Shown here: positions 1 through 8,920 of the stretch, piece after piece
Position numbering within the stretch: position 1 is the stretch's first letter
How the letters are laid out: the number at the start of each line of letters is the position of its first letter
DNA from: a bacterium
GTDB taxonomy: Bacteria; Spirochaetota; Spirochaetia; JABEVK01
Assembly (NCBI GenBank): GCA_021782055.1
Contig: JAJXVP010000029.1
Coordinates: forward strand, 1-21,039
Direction: 5' to 3'
DNA: 21,039 bases
The notes under the pieces: model-generated
What the model was told of the DNA's origin: nothing
The model's input: only the letters and a program-made list of their open reading frames with translations
The model's database searches: none
Program-made: the position numbers and the translations under genes

Positions 1-66
1 GCATGAGGTTAGGGTGGCTAGAAGTCCTGATAAAGTTAGCGCAAAGAGAAAATTTAAGGATTTCAT
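1..66 (-). CDS. N-terminus of a lipoprotein, cut by the window edge
   Basis: Reading from the ATG at 66 toward the window start gives 22 codons with no stop: MKSLNFLFALTLSGLLATLT, then Ser-Cys. This is a textbook lipoprotein signal peptide: Lys2, a hydrophobic core, and the lipobox L-T-S-C whose cysteine is the last codon in the window. A good Shine-Dalgarno, AAGAGGT at 71-77, sits four bases before the ATG. The gene begins 17 bases after the stop of the adenylate cyclase, so the two are probably cotranscribed. The mature protein lies outside the window and its function cannot be told. The call rests on signal peptide plus ribosome binding site; a chance reading frame is unlikely but possible. 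Confidence 0.7.
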   Translation of the reverse strand, partial: MKSLNFLFALTLSGLLATLTSC

Positions 67-83
67 CCAAACCTCTTAAGCCT

Positions 84-1016
84 CTACTTTTGAAGCTGAT
101 CTTCGATGGCGTCCCAGTCCTCGGGCAGACCAAATTCTTTTAAAAGGCGAGCTCGGGCGGCATAGTACTGGGCTCCGACGTCAGTAGGGTGGCGTTCCAG
201 GACAGATTGAAAAGCCTTCACGGCTTCTGCCATGCTGCCAGTACGGTACAGCGAAATTCCCTCTTCGAAGGTGAGCTTGGTGGCTTCGTAAAGCTGGCAT
301 TCTTCGGCGGGAAGGCCATCCCAAATATGAGCAACCTCCAAGGCCGCTTTTTTTCCATACATTCGAACCACCCCGGCGTAGCGCCAGTGGTAATTTTCGG
401 GGTGTTCTAGGCTATCTAAAAAGCTAAGGGTGACCATAGTTCCCGCCCCCAAGGTCTTGGTCAAACTTTCGAGCCTGCTCGTGAGGTTGACGGCATCTGA
501 AATGACAGTCGTGTCCATGCGGCCTTCTTCGCCGATAGTCCCGATCATTAAAGGCCCAGCGTGAACGCCTGTCCCCACTTTGAGAGGGGTGTAACCCGAT
601 TTAAGCCGATGCGTATTGTACTCTTGCAACGCTTGTTGGATACCAATGGCGGCTTGCAAACCATCTTCTCCTGAACGAGGAAAGAGTGCCATGAAGCCAT
701 CCCCCATATACTTATCGATGAATCCTCCATTTTGGCGTATCACAGGACCAATGCGACCGAAGTAAGCGTTGAGTAAGCGAAAGGTTTTGTCAGGACTTAG
801 AGATTCCGCCAAGCTGGTAAAACGGCGAATGTCGGCAAATAAGATGCTCATGTGGGCGAGGGCTTGTTGGCCTAGTTTGACTTCATTGATGCTAGCTTTT
901 CCCAAACTAACCAAAAAATCCGCCGGCACGAACCGATTCAACGAATCGTTGGTAGCTTTCAGTTGTAGACCACGTTCCTCGGCCAAGCGAAAAGCCACGG
1001 CAAAGTTTCTGACCAA
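84..1016 (-). CDS. Class III adenylate cyclase catalytic part (3' part of a frameshifted DISM cyclase gene)
   Basis: This frame holds the cytoplasmic C-terminal part of a membrane adenylate/guanylate cyclase. Numbering from the TTG at 1016, the class III cyclase domain spans about residues 50-230. Metal-binding aspartates are seen in FADIR (D62) and KYMGDGF (D106). The substrate-selecting pair looks like Lys102 and Thr170, as in CyaC-type adenylyl cyclases, which favours ATP over GTP. The transition-state Asn and Arg are in NLTSRLE (N177, R181). Residues about 240-300 look like a TPR-type helical tail. The TTG has no ribosome binding site. The first residues continue directly from the last membrane helix of the upstream frame once one base is removed at 1015-1019. 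It is therefore very probably not an independent gene but the 3' end of one cyclase of about 697 residues. Confidence 0.85.
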   Translation of the reverse strand: MVRNFAVAFRLAEERGLQLKATNDSLNRFVPADFLVSLGKASINEVKLGQQALAHMSILFADIRRFTSLAESLSPDKTFRLLNAYFGRIGPVIRQNGGFIDKYMGDGFMALFPRSGEDGLQAAIGIQQALQEYNTHRLKSGYTPLKVGTGVHAGPLMIGTIGEEGRMDTTVISDAVNLTSRLESLTKTLGAGTMVTLSFLDSLEHPENYHWRYAGVVRMYGKKAALEVAHIWDGLPAEECQLYEATKLTFEEGISLYRTGSMAEAVKAFQSVLERHPTDVGAQYYAARARLLKEFGLPEDWDAIEDQLQK

Positions 1017-2178
1017 AAAGTAGGGTTTGAGTCAGCACAAAGGCCAAAAAAGCATACGGGAGGATAAAAAAGCTAGAAATTAACAAGCTGGCATACAAAA
1101 TATCGTGGATAGCCGCAATCGCGAGAACAAGCAAAGAAAAAAAGACCAGAAGCGCCCCGGTCCGTTTGCGACGAACCGCCAGGCCGAGGGGTATTAAGAC
1201 TAAAAGGAACCCTATAGTTACCAAAAGTTCCATCAAAGGAACGGCGTTATTCGTGAGTTTGACCGGGAACAGCACCACGGCGAGACCCATGAGTAGGTAG
1301 GTCGCATTCAGAAGACGTGGCAGGCGCTTACCAAGTTCTTGCGGAAAAAGATTTCGAAGAAACTGCACGAGGGGCACCGCACCCCAGCTAAAAATCAAGA
1401 GTTCAAGCTTTTTTCGAATTTCCCAAGAAAATCCTGGGATCAAGGTGTCAAGCGTATGGTCGCCGGTGGCAACCAAGCGAACCAAAACCGCCAAGCAAAA
1501 AAGTCCAAACCAAAAAGAGGCCTTATCGGCGGGACGAATAAAGCTTAACGCCAGGTAGTACACAACGAGGATCAATAAGGCCCCCAAAAGGAGGTATTCC
1601 GCCAAGGCATCCATATCATGACGTTGTTCCATTACCTGAGCAGTTCCCAAAAGGATACTGCCCGTTACCCCGCTTTTGCGGTACGAAAAGTTAGCTACTT
1701 GAAGAACAAGTTCGGCTTGCGAAGCTTGTGCTGGTCCCGTTTGGAAAAAGACGAGCTGTTTACCATATTGTGGAGAAGATTCCTGTGCGGTTAGGCCCAC
1801 CAAGCCGGCTTGAACCGAAAGTCTTCCATTGATATACAAGCGATACGAAGTCAAAATCGAGGGAAGTTTTAACCCCCAAACCTCGGGCCCCGGGGGGAGC
1901 TTAAGGGTGAGGCGATACGAAACGACACCATAAGCGGGGTGCTTGTGCCTAGCGTTCCAGACTCCGGGCAAGAAAACGCGTTCGCTTGGTTGACCTGTTT
2001 CAGCCGTGCCAGGGGGGAGCAACTGTCCCCAAAATTCCTCCCACGGGCCGTTGAGTTGAACAGGTGTGCTTAGGTTCATGTGGGTAAGATCAAGTTCGCC
2101 TTTGTGTGCCTCGGGTGCCGGTGGCGTTGAACAGCTCGAGAAAACAAAAAGACTGGCGATCATCAAAAGAAAGCGCAT
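907..2178 (-). CDS. 7TMR-DISM lipoprotein sensor region (5' part of the frameshifted adenylate cyclase gene)
   Basis: The ATG at 2178 was chosen over longer forms because it starts a lipoprotein-like signal, MRFLLMIASLFVFSSC. Longer versions would run far into the divergent kinase gene. An extracytoplasmic 7TMR-DISM-type domain of about 160 residues follows: LNGPWEEFW near its start, then FLPGVW and YGVVSYRL, a sugar-binding-like beta fold. After it come about seven hydrophobic helices ending in AFVLTQTLL. HDILY in a late helix is typical of DISM_7TM proteins. About 386 residues are in frame; the last 37 or so before the TAG at 907 are out of frame and match nothing. The family senses outside ligands, often unknown, and signals to a C-terminal output domain, here the cyclase at 84-1016. 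Confidence 0.82.
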   Translation of the reverse strand: MRFLLMIASLFVFSSCSTPPAPEAHKGELDLTHMNLSTPVQLNGPWEEFWGQLLPPGTAETGQPSERVFLPGVWNARHKHPAYGVVSYRLTLKLPPGPEVWGLKLPSILTSYRLYINGRLSVQAGLVGLTAQESSPQYGKQLVFFQTGPAQASQAELVLQVANFSYRKSGVTGSILLGTAQVMEQRHDMDALAEYLLLGALLILVVYYLALSFIRPADKASFWFGLFCLAVLVRLVATGDHTLDTLIPGFSWEIRKKLELLIFSWGAVPLVQFLRNLFPQELGKRLPRLLNATYLLMGLAVVLFPVKLTNNAVPLMELLVTIGFLLVLIPLGLAVRRKRTGALLVFFSLLVLAIAAIHDILYASLLISSFFILPYAFLAFVLTQTLLFGQKLCRGFSLGRGTWSTTESYQRFVESVRAGGFFG

Positions 2179-2186
2179 TTTATCCC

Positions 2187-2192
2187 AGTATA
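2187..2192 (-). promoter_or_regulatory. Candidate -10 box of the cyclase gene
   Basis: Read on the minus strand this is TATACT, five of six matches to TATAAT, ending eight bases before the ATG at 2178. No convincing -35 lies at 16-18 bases. Only a weak GGGA could act as ribosome binding site. If used, the transcript would have almost no leader. Confidence 0.35.
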
Positions 2193-2241
2193 AACGATGT
2201 TGTGGCATTCTGGTAGCCAAAAGGTTATCACTTCGTGGAGC

Positions 2242-2270
2242 TTGTTTGATACCCCGCCTTAGGCTACGAT
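2242..2270 (+). promoter_or_regulatory. Candidate promoter of the kinase-metH operon, possibly leaderless
   Basis: TTGTTT (2242-2247) and TACGAT (2265-2270) are separated by 17 bases. The -10-like box ends six bases before the ATG at 2277, so transcription would start at or next to the start codon. No Shine-Dalgarno is visible upstream of that ATG, which fits a leaderless message. The hexamers match only three and four of six positions. Confidence 0.3.
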
Positions 2271-2276
2271 GGGCGC

Positions 2277-3662
2277 ATGAAAAGCAGAAATCTGACACTC
2301 GTGGCGGATATTGGCACTTCTGCGATGAAAGGCGGGCTGGTGACCCATTCGGGAGACCTCGTGGCCGTTCACCGCGTGGTGTATCGCGATAAATGTCAGT
2401 ACGATGAACAGACCTGGAACCCGTCGGTTTGGATTGAAGCGTTGCGCGAGATCGTGGCTTCGGTCGGTGGGTGGCAGAGCCTTTCGGCGGTAGCCATCTC
2501 GGGACATGGCCCCACGCTGGTGCCAATCGATGAGCAAGGGAATAGCCTTTTTTACACCCTCATGTGGTTGGATGGGCGAAATTTTCGGCAAGAGGGAACA
2601 AGTAGCTTTTTTTTGCCCAAAGTGGCCTGGTTTCAAAAAAATCATCCCGACCTGTATGCTCGTACCCGAACGTTTTTATCGTGCCCAGAGTACGTCAATT
2701 GGTACTTGACCGGACGTGAGGCCACAATAACCCCGTCAACGGAATTTGAGCCTTTTATTTGGTCCTCAGAGGAGTGCCGGGCTTATGGGGTAGAGCAGTC
2801 TAAGCTCCCGTCGTTTATTCGGATGTCTGAAACCGTGGGGACCGTACGTCCCGAAGCTGCCCGTTTTCTCGGTTTGCCCGAGGGTATTCCTGTGGTTGCC
2901 TCTGGTTCAGATTTTTTAGCGGCGTTATTAGGCTCAGGAACTGTAAAACCAGGCCGTACCTGTGATCGGGCTGGGACTAGCGAAGGAATCAACTTTTGCT
3001 CGGAGCGTCCCCGAGGGACTCCCCACCTACGTACGCTCCCCCACGTGATTCCGGGGTTGTACAATGTATCGGGGATTTTGTCCTCTTCGGGTCGTCTTTT
3101 TGAATGGATGCGCCATATTACGGGCCAAAGCCAGCGATCGTACCATGAGATTCTTCAAGAAATTGAAAACATTCCCTTGGACCGTTCCAAGCCGCTCTTT
3201 ATTCCCTCGTTGGATCGAGAAAATTTTGAGTTTGCTCGTGGGGGCCTTTTGGAACTTCACCCTACCCACACTCGAGAGGATTTGGGACGCTCTGTTGTCG
3301 AGGCAATAGGCTTTGGAGTTCGGGGCGTGTTAGACAACCTGGCGGCTAGTGGGTGCGAGGTTACTGAACTTCGGGTGACAGGTGGTCAAGCCCGTAATGT
3401 TTTATGGAACCAGCTAAAAGCCGATATCACCGGCGTCGAGGTTCAAGTCCCTGAAATCGAGGACGCAGAACTTTTGGGCTCGGCAATCTGCGCCCTTGTG
3501 AATCAGGGGTACTATTCTCAGTTGACCGAAGCCGCCGAGGATTTGGTGCGCATTCGAGCGGTCTACTCACCGCGACGGGAGCGTTGGGAACGCTATACCG
3601 ACTTGTACCGCGAAGCCCAAGATTATGAACGACGTTTTGAACTTTCGAGGGGGACCTTGTGA
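2277..3662 (+). CDS. FGGY-family carbohydrate kinase
   Basis: Predicted cytoplasmic ATP-dependent sugar or polyol kinase of the FGGY (xylulokinase-like) family, 461 residues, slightly short for the family. The N-terminal lobe opens with [12 protein letters not shown] (Asp11), the usual phosphate-binding DxGTS..K loop. The substrate site is ISGHGPT followed by MWLDGR (Asp99). The first motif departs from the common SGQMHG of xylulokinases, so the substrate is probably not D-xylulose. The likely catalytic base is Asp212 in [10 protein letters not shown]. The C-terminal lobe has [20 protein letters not shown] and a later LLGSAICA helix, as expected. Its stop overlaps the GTG of metH by four bases, so the two are translationally coupled. 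The substrate cannot be named from sequence alone. Confidence 0.88.
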   Translation: MKSRNLTLVADIGTSAMKGGLVTHSGDLVAVHRVVYRDKCQYDEQTWNPSVWIEALREIVASVGGWQSLSAVAISGHGPTLVPIDEQGNSLFYTLMWLDGRNFRQEGTSSFFLPKVAWFQKNHPDLYARTRTFLSCPEYVNWYLTGREATITPSTEFEPFIWSSEECRAYGVEQSKLPSFIRMSETVGTVRPEAARFLGLPEGIPVVASGSDFLAALLGSGTVKPGRTCDRAGTSEGINFCSERPRGTPHLRTLPHVIPGLYNVSGILSSSGRLFEWMRHITGQSQRSYHEILQEIENIPLDRSKPLFIPSLDRENFEFARGGLLELHPTHTREDLGRSVVEAIGFGVRGVLDNLAASGCEVTELRVTGGQARNVLWNQLKADITGVEVQVPEIEDAELLGSAICALVNQGYYSQLTEAAEDLVRIRAVYSPRRERWERYTDLYREAQDYERRFELSRGTL

Positions 3663-6600
3663 CTGATCGATCGAACCGCCTTTTAGCCTTAAAAAAAGCC
3701 TTAACGGAACGTATTCTGATTTTAGATGGGGCCATGGGTACGATGATTCAAAAGCATCGTCTTACCGAAATCGATTTTCGGGGAGATCATTTCAAGCATC
3801 ATCCCCGACCGTTGAAAGGCGACAACGACTTGCTGGTCTTAAGCCGTCCCGACATCATTCGTGGTATCCATGAGGCGTATCTGGAAGTCGGAGCCGATAT
3901 CCTTGAGACCAACACCTTTAACTCCACTGCCGCCAGTCAAGCCGATTACGGACTTGAAAATTACACAGAAGAGCTCAACCGTGCAGGAGCGGCCTTAGCA
4001 AGGTCGGCGGCCGACGCCTGGACCGCAAAGAATCCTAACCGTCCCCGTTGGGTCGCCGGTGTTCTCGGCCCCACGTCAAAAACCCTCTCACTGTCACCTG
4101 AGGTCAATGATCCTGGTTTTCGTGCTATCGACTTTGATACCCTAGCTCAAGATTATCTAAAATCGGCAAGGGCTCTGATAGCGGGCGGAGCCGACCTGCT
4201 CATGATCGAAACGATTTTTGATACTCTTAACGCCAAAGCCGCAATTTGGGCTGTGCTGGCGCTCGAAGAGGAGCTAGGCGAAGAGATCCCTCTGATGATT
4301 TCGGGAACCATAACCGATGCTTCAGGGCGCACCCTCTCGGGACAGACCACCGAGGCGTTCTGGTACTCAGTTCGGCATGCCAAGCCTCTGAGTGTGGGGC
4401 TTAATTGTGCCTTAGGGGCTGACCTTTTGCGTCAATATGTCGCCGAGCTTGCCCGCTTGGCCGAGACGGCAGTATCAACCCACCCAAATGCTGGTTTGCC
4501 AAACGAGCTTGGAGAGTACGATCACAGCCCGACTTTTATGGCCAAAGTCCTTGGCGGTTTTGCCCGTGATGGTTTGGTCAATATCGTAGGTGGCTGTTGC
4601 GGATCAACTCCGGAACATATTCGCGCTATCGCCGAGGCTGTGCAGGCCTATCCGCCCCGACCGATACCGCTAGACCCCGGTACGCTTCGATTGGCTGGTC
4701 TTGAGCCACTTGTGATTGATGAGAAGAGCCTCTTCGTTAACGTTGGTGAACGTACCAATGTTACCGGGTCAAAAAAGTTTTCACGCCTGATTGTCGAAAA
4801 GAAAACCGGCGAAGCCTTAGAAGTGGCTCGTGAACAGGTAGAAAATGGGGCGCAAATCATTGACGTTAACTTAGACGAAGCTATGTTGGATTCTGCTGCC
4901 GAAATGAAGAGCTTTTTAAATCTGCTAGCGTCTGAACCCGACATAAGCCGGGTGCCAGTAATGATTGATAGCTCTAAGTTTTCGGTTATCGCGCAGGGGT
5001 TGCGTTGCTTGCAGGGTAAGGGAATTGTCAATTCTATCAGTCTTAAAGAGGGCGAAGCCAAATTTCTTGAACAAGCCCGCGAAGTCCGTCGTTTTGGCGC
5101 CGCCGTTGTTGTCATGGCCTTTGACGAAAAAGGGCAGGCTGACACCTTTGAACGAAAGGTTTCGATTTGCCGGCGAGCCTATACACTCCTAACTGAAAAA
5201 GCGGGATTTGCCCCCGAAGACTTAATTTTTGACCCTAATATTTTCGCAATTGGTACCGGCATTGAAGAACATTCCAACTACGCCGTGGATTTTTTACGAG
5301 CCGTCAAAGAAATCAAGTCTACCCTACCGCGAGCCAAAATTTCGGGTGGTGTCAGCAACGTCAGCTTTAGCTTTCGAGGGAATAATCCCCTTCGCGAGGC
5401 AATTCACGCGGTATTTCTTTACCATGCCGTAAAAGCGGGAATGACCATGGGGATTGTCAACGCTGGCGTGCTCCCCGTTTACGATGACATTGAATCCGAT
5501 CTGCGAGAACTTGTCGAAGACCTCGTCTTGAATCGTCGCCCAGATGCCACAGAAAGGCTTCTTGATCATGCTGATCGCTTTACCTCTACCGAAGCTCGTG
5601 GCGAAGATTTGTCGTGGCGTCAGGCTCCTGTGCGTGAACGGCTCAGTCATGCCTTGGTCAAAGGCTTATCGGCCTGGATCGACGAGGATGTCGAAGAAGC
5701 ACGTCAGGGATTTGCAAGGGCCATCGAGGTGATTGAGGGGCCGCTGATGGATGGAATGAACATTGTGGGTGATCTTTTTGGTGCGGGTAAAATGTTCCTC
5801 CCTCAAGTGGTCAAATCTGCACGGGTGATGAAACAAGCGGTGGCCGTACTGCTTCCGTATATCGAAGCTGAAAAATCGGGCACGGGTTCGGTAAAAGGCC
5901 GTATCGTGATGGCCACCGTAAAAGGTGACGTCCATGATATTGGCAAGAACATCGTCGGGGTGGTCTTCGGTTGTAACAACTACGAGGTGATCGACTTGGG
6001 GGTGATGGTAGCCTGCGAGGATATTCTGCGAACGGCCCGTGAACAAAAAGCCGATGCTGTGGGCCTGTCGGGCCTGATTACACCCAGCCTTGAAGAAATG
6101 GTCCATGTAGCCGAAGAGATGGAACGTCAGGGCTTCACCTTGCCCCTGTTGATAGGCGGAGCCACCACCAGCAAAGTCCATACTGCCGTGAAAATCGCCC
6201 CCCGTTACTCGGGACCGGTGGTTCATGTCAAAGATGCATCCTTAGCTGTGACGGTTTTGCAAAAGCTGTTATCACCCGAACAACGGCCAGTTTTCGACGC
6301 CGAAATCCGGGCAGATTATGAAAAAGTCCGTCGGGAAAAGCTAGGCCGAAACACACAAAAGGAGTTTTTGTCCCTGGCTGATGCCCGGTCTCAACGCTTC
6401 GATGGCGGGTGGGCAAGTGGGTACAAGCCCCCTGTTCCGGCTTGGACAGGGGTTCGCCATTGGCGCGAGATTCCCTTAGGTCAGTTAGAGGCACTGATTG
6501 ACTGGACGTTCTTTTTTGTCGCTTGGCAAATGCCCGAAATGTACCCAGAAATTTTAACTCATGAAAAATATGGAGCAGAGGCGAAACGGCTCTATGCAGA

Positions 6601-7339
6601 AGCTCGTGCGATGCTCACTGATTTGGTGGGCAACAAACGCCTAGAGGCGAGGGCGGCAGTTTTTATAAAACCTGCTGCTTCAGACGGTGATGATATTCTG
6701 ATTTGGAAGGATGAAGCCTCGCGGGGAGGTCCTCCTGAGGCTCGCTTGGCGACCTTGCGCCAGCAACGAAAGAAAGAAAAAACCGACGTCTATTTCGCCT
6801 TAGCCGATTACGTGGCACCCGTAGAAGCACAGATCCCTGATTGGGTAAGCGGCTTAGTGACGGCGGTTTTTGGTGCCGACGAACTCGCGCGCGGCTTTGA
6901 GGCACAAGGCGATGACTACCGAGCGATCATGGTAAAGATTTTGGCCGATAGACTTGCGGAAGCAACGGCAGAATGGGTACATCGTGAAATTCGCAAACAG
7001 CTATGGGCTTATGCCCCCGACGAAAACCTACCCATTGCCGATTTGTTGGCGGTTCGGTATCAAGGAATTCGCCCGGCGCCGGGCTATCCTAGCCTGCCCA
7101 ATCACCAAGACAAAGAGCTACTCTTTCATCTATCTCGAGCGTCAGAGCTAGACATTCGCCTCACCGAAAGTTGGATGATGGTTCCTGCGGCTGCTGTGAG
7201 CGCGTTTGTGTTTAGTCATCCGGGTTCAACCTACTGGGCTCTGGGTAGAATCGCCCCTGATCAGTTGGACGCTTGGGCCTCTCGTCAAGGGTTGTCAAAA
7301 GAGGAAGCTGAAAAGCTCTTGTCTGCGGTTCTGGAATAG
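3659..7339 (+). CDS. metH: Cobalamin-dependent methionine synthase
   Basis: Transfers a methyl group from methyltetrahydrofolate to homocysteine through methylcobalamin, in the cytoplasm. At 1226 residues it is a full four-module enzyme, nearly the length of E. coli MetH. The homocysteine domain (about 1-330) has the zinc ligands Cys250 in GLNCALG and Cys313/Cys314 in [10 protein letters not shown]. The pterin domain follows, with [14 protein letters not shown] near 361 and DVNLDEAML. The cobalamin part has the helical cap and then [14 protein letters not shown], with the cobalt-ligating His759. The C-terminal reactivation domain carries the SAM-binding [10 protein letters not shown]. The start is GTG overlapping the kinase stop (GTGA). 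The 3' end overlaps the convergent dtd gene by 55 bases. I see no cobalamin riboswitch in front of the operon. Confidence 0.98.
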   Translation: MTDRSNRLLALKKALTERILILDGAMGTMIQKHRLTEIDFRGDHFKHHPRPLKGDNDLLVLSRPDIIRGIHEAYLEVGADILETNTFNSTAASQADYGLENYTEELNRAGAALARSAADAWTAKNPNRPRWVAGVLGPTSKTLSLSPEVNDPGFRAIDFDTLAQDYLKSARALIAGGADLLMIETIFDTLNAKAAIWAVLALEEELGEEIPLMISGTITDASGRTLSGQTTEAFWYSVRHAKPLSVGLNCALGADLLRQYVAELARLAETAVSTHPNAGLPNELGEYDHSPTFMAKVLGGFARDGLVNIVGGCCGSTPEHIRAIAEAVQAYPPRPIPLDPGTLRLAGLEPLVIDEKSLFVNVGERTNVTGSKKFSRLIVEKKTGEALEVAREQVENGAQIIDVNLDEAMLDSAAEMKSFLNLLASEPDISRVPVMIDSSKFSVIAQGLRCLQGKGIVNSISLKEGEAKFLEQAREVRRFGAAVVVMAFDEKGQADTFERKVSICRRAYTLLTEKAGFAPEDLIFDPNIFAIGTGIEEHSNYAVDFLRAVKEIKSTLPRAKISGGVSNVSFSFRGNNPLREAIHAVFLYHAVKAGMTMGIVNAGVLPVYDDIESDLRELVEDLVLNRRPDATERLLDHADRFTSTEARGEDLSWRQAPVRERLSHALVKGLSAWIDEDVEEARQGFARAIEVIEGPLMDGMNIVGDLFGAGKMFLPQVVKSARVMKQAVAVLLPYIEAEKSGTGSVKGRIVMATVKGDVHDIGKNIVGVVFGCNNYEVIDLGVMVACEDILRTAREQKADAVGLSGLITPSLEEMVHVAEEMERQGFTLPLLIGGATTSKVHTAVKIAPRYSGPVVHVKDASLAVTVLQKLLSPEQRPVFDAEIRADYEKVRREKLGRNTQKEFLSLADARSQRFDGGWASGYKPPVPAWTGVRHWREIPLGQLEALIDWTFFFVAWQMPEMYPEILTHEKYGAEAKRLYAEARAMLTDLVGNKRLEARAAVFIKPAASDGDDILIWKDEASRGGPPEARLATLRQQRKKEKTDVYFALADYVAPVEAQIPDWVSGLVTAVFGADELARGFEAQGDDYRAIMVKILADRLAEATAEWVHREIRKQLWAYAPDENLPIADLLAVRYQGIRPAPGYPSLPNHQDKELLFHLSRASELDIRLTESWMMVPAAAVSAFVFSHPGSTYWALGRIAPDQLDAWASRQGLSKEEAEKLLSAVLE

Positions 7340-7767
7340 CTATCAAGCCAAAAGGTGGCCGGTCCGTCGTTAATACTTGCCACCTTCATAGCAGCTTGAA
7401 ATTCTCCGGTGGCGACTTGGTGGTGTCGGTTTTGAAAAAAGCTTAAGACCCGTGGCCACCAAACCCTGGCCTGTTCAACCGACATAGCCGCGTCGAAACC
7501 AGGACGCTGACCTCGTCGTAAATCGCCGGTAAGGGTAAACTGACTCACGAGCAAGAGCCCTCGTCCCCCGAGTGGCAGGTTCATCTTCCCTGCTTCATCG
7601 GCGAAGACCCGCATTCCAAGAACTTTTCGTCCCAGCCATTCTAAATCGGCCGCTTGGTCGGCTTTTTCGAGACCAACATAAACCAACAGACCCTCGGCAA
7701 TTTGCCCGACGATTTGTCCGTTGACCGAAACAGAAGCTTCACTGACTCGCTGTACCAAAGCTTTCAC
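7285..7767 (-). CDS. dtd: D-aminoacyl-tRNA deacylase
   Basis: Hydrolyses D-amino acids (and glycine mischarged on tRNA-Ala) from tRNA; a cytoplasmic homodimer in the known family. [15 protein letters not shown] at the start, VSQFTL (the SQxTL active-site motif) and NDGPATFW (the second, NxGP motif) identify it. The start is GTG at 7767, preceded by AAGGAGT at good spacing. Family members usually end right after the NDGPxTF motif, at about 145 residues. This one runs 18 residues further ([18 protein letters not shown]), almost exactly the part that lies antisense to the metH 3' end. The tail probably arose by loss of the original stop. The gene diverges from lrgA. Confidence 0.96.
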   Translation of the reverse strand: MKALVQRVSEASVSVNGQIVGQIAEGLLVYVGLEKADQAADLEWLGRKVLGMRVFADEAGKMNLPLGGRGLLLVSQFTLTGDLRRGQRPGFDAAMSVEQARVWWPRVLSFFQNRHHQVATGEFQAAMKVASINDGPATFWLDSYSRTADKSFSASSFDNP

Positions 7768-7833
7768 GATTCTACTCCTTTAGGCCGTCGAACGGGGTAC
7801 CTTGTTCTCTTTGTAGCCTTTCTGCTACTTTTA

Positions 7834-7840
7834 AGAGGTG
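7834..7840 (+). promoter_or_regulatory. Ribosome binding site that sets the lrgA start
   Basis: AGAGGTG lies six bases before the ATG at 7847 and pairs well with the 16S rRNA tail. The alternative GTG start at 7838 would sit inside this site and has no ribosome binding site of its own, so the ATG is preferred. Confidence 0.6.
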
Positions 7841-7846
7841 AAACTG

Positions 7847-8224
7847 ATGCTGCAAATCGGCCTTGTTTTTGGTGTTTGCCTCTTGGGACAAATTGTCAGC
7901 GTCCTTTTGCCTGTCCCCATTCCTGGCAGTGTCATTAGCATGGTACTTCTATTTCTACTGTTGTTTTTTAAGGCTGTCCATGTTGACCGCATCCGTCAAA
8001 AAGCTGATTTTCTTTTAAAGAACATGGCGTTTTTCTTTGTCCCTGCTGGAGTAGGAATTATTTCGCAGTTTAGAGAAATTCGCCAGCACTTACTGGCTCT
8101 TTTAGGGGTTGTTGTTCTGACCACCTTTTTCACCTTTGGGGCCACAGCCCTGACGGTGCGGGGGGTGATGAAGCTACAAGAGCTGGGACGCTCACGAAAA
8201 CGTAAGCCCAGGACTGTAGCATGA
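7847..8224 (+). CDS. lrgA: LrgA/CidA-family membrane protein
   Basis: Small holin-like inner-membrane protein of the CidA/LrgA family, 125 residues from the ATG at 7847 (128 from a GTG at 7838). It has about four hydrophobic helices. The family motif LLPVPIPGSVISMVLL is near the N-terminus and FFVPAGVGIISQF follows the second helix; both are diagnostic. The end is basic (RSRKRKPRT). In firmicutes such proteins act with LrgB/CidB in cell lysis or in export of pyruvate or glycolate-type metabolites; which applies here is unknown. Its stop overlaps the ATG of lrgB by four bases (ATGA). Confidence 0.93.
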   Translation: MLQIGLVFGVCLLGQIVSVLLPVPIPGSVISMVLLFLLLFFKAVHVDRIRQKADFLLKNMAFFFVPAGVGIISQFREIRQHLLALLGVVVLTTFFTFGATALTVRGVMKLQELGRSRKRKPRTVA

Positions 8225-8913
8225 ACGAGGTTGTCTCTTCCCCGTTTTTTGGTATTACCCTGAGTATCTTGGCCTTTGAAATCGGAATTTGGGTAGAAAA
8301 AAAGACAAAACTGGCCATCGCCAATCCACTTTTGATTGCTGTGGTTTTGTGCATCGCGGTTTTAGAGCTTTTTCATATCCCGTTAGCCAGCTTTGATGCT
8401 GGCGGTTCTGTCATCTCGGTGTTTTTAGGGCCAGCTACCGCTGTGTTGGCCTTGTCGATTTACACTCAGCTATCCCGTCTAAAAAAGTACTTTCTTCCGG
8501 TTTTAGCCGGAACAGTGGTAGGTTCTCTGGTTTCTGTGGGTTCGGCTTATCTTTTGAGTAGGTGGTTTGGTCTAGACCAGGTTTTGACTGATTCTCTTTT
8601 GGTAAAATCAGTCTCGACACCCTTCGCCTTGGCCATTTCTCCTAACATTGGGGGAATCCCAGCGGTAACAGTAGCCGCTGTTGTTTTGACAGGCATCCTG
8701 GGTGCCGTGTGGGCACCCGCCATGCTAAAGCTTTTTCGAGTTCGTGACCCTGTGGTGGCCGGGGTTGCCATTGGTACCTCTAGCCATGCCGTAGGAACAT
8801 CAAAAGCTATTACGCTAGGAGAAGTGGAGGGGGCCATGAGCGGAATTGCTTTAGCTATGGCCGGCCTCGTCACCGTACTTATCTCGCTATTTTTACCGCA
8901 CCCAGGGCACTAA
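8221..8913 (+). CDS. lrgB: LrgB/CidB-family membrane protein
   Basis: Partner of LrgA, 230 residues with multiple transmembrane helices. The family signature is unmistakable: PNIGGIPAVTV, GTSSHAVGTSKA and then GEVEGAMSGIA near the C-terminus. PLLIAVVL and FLGPATAVLA in the first half are also typical. It begins at an ATG that overlaps the lrgA stop and ends seven bases before the stop of the convergent pirin gene. The pair probably forms one membrane complex. No LytR/LytS-type regulator is adjacent, unlike the situation known for lrgAB in Staphylococcus. Confidence 0.95.
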   Translation: MNEVVSSPFFGITLSILAFEIGIWVEKKTKLAIANPLLIAVVLCIAVLELFHIPLASFDAGGSVISVFLGPATAVLALSIYTQLSRLKKYFLPVLAGTVVGSLVSVGSAYLLSRWFGLDQVLTDSLLVKSVSTPFALAISPNIGGIPAVTVAAVVLTGILGAVWAPAMLKLFRVRDPVVAGVAIGTSSHAVGTSKAITLGEVEGAMSGIALAMAGLVTVLISLFLPHPGH

Positions 8914-8920
8914 ACAGTCG

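Noticed and set aside
1015..1019. Programmed ribosomal frameshifting in the cyclase gene
   Set aside because: There is no classic slippery heptamer or stimulatory structure that I can see, and joining needs a +1 shift. An indel is simpler.
2179..2276. Cobalamin or SAM riboswitch for the kinase-metH operon
   Set aside because: The gap is only 98 bases, shared with a divergent gene, and no conserved B12-box-like or SAM-riboswitch-like stem pattern is visible.
2179..2526. 116-residue N-terminal extension of the DISM cyclase frame
   Set aside because: It lies antisense to the start of the kinase gene and is rich in Arg and Pro as shadow frames are. The lipoprotein signal at 2178 is a far better start.
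4648..5145. 165-residue minus-strand open frame inside metH
   Set aside because: Antisense to the conserved pterin-binding domain, with Ser/Arg-rich composition and no recognisable motif; a shadow frame.
5666..6226. 186-residue minus-strand open frame inside metH
   Set aside because: It is antisense to the highly conserved cobalamin domain, His-rich and without family features; a shadow frame.
7352..7386. Hairpin AAGGTGGC / GCCACCTT just after the metH stop, as a terminator
   Set aside because: The eight-base stem has a 19-base loop, no T-run follows on the plus strand, and it is inside the dtd coding region, where codons for the active-site motif explain the sequence.
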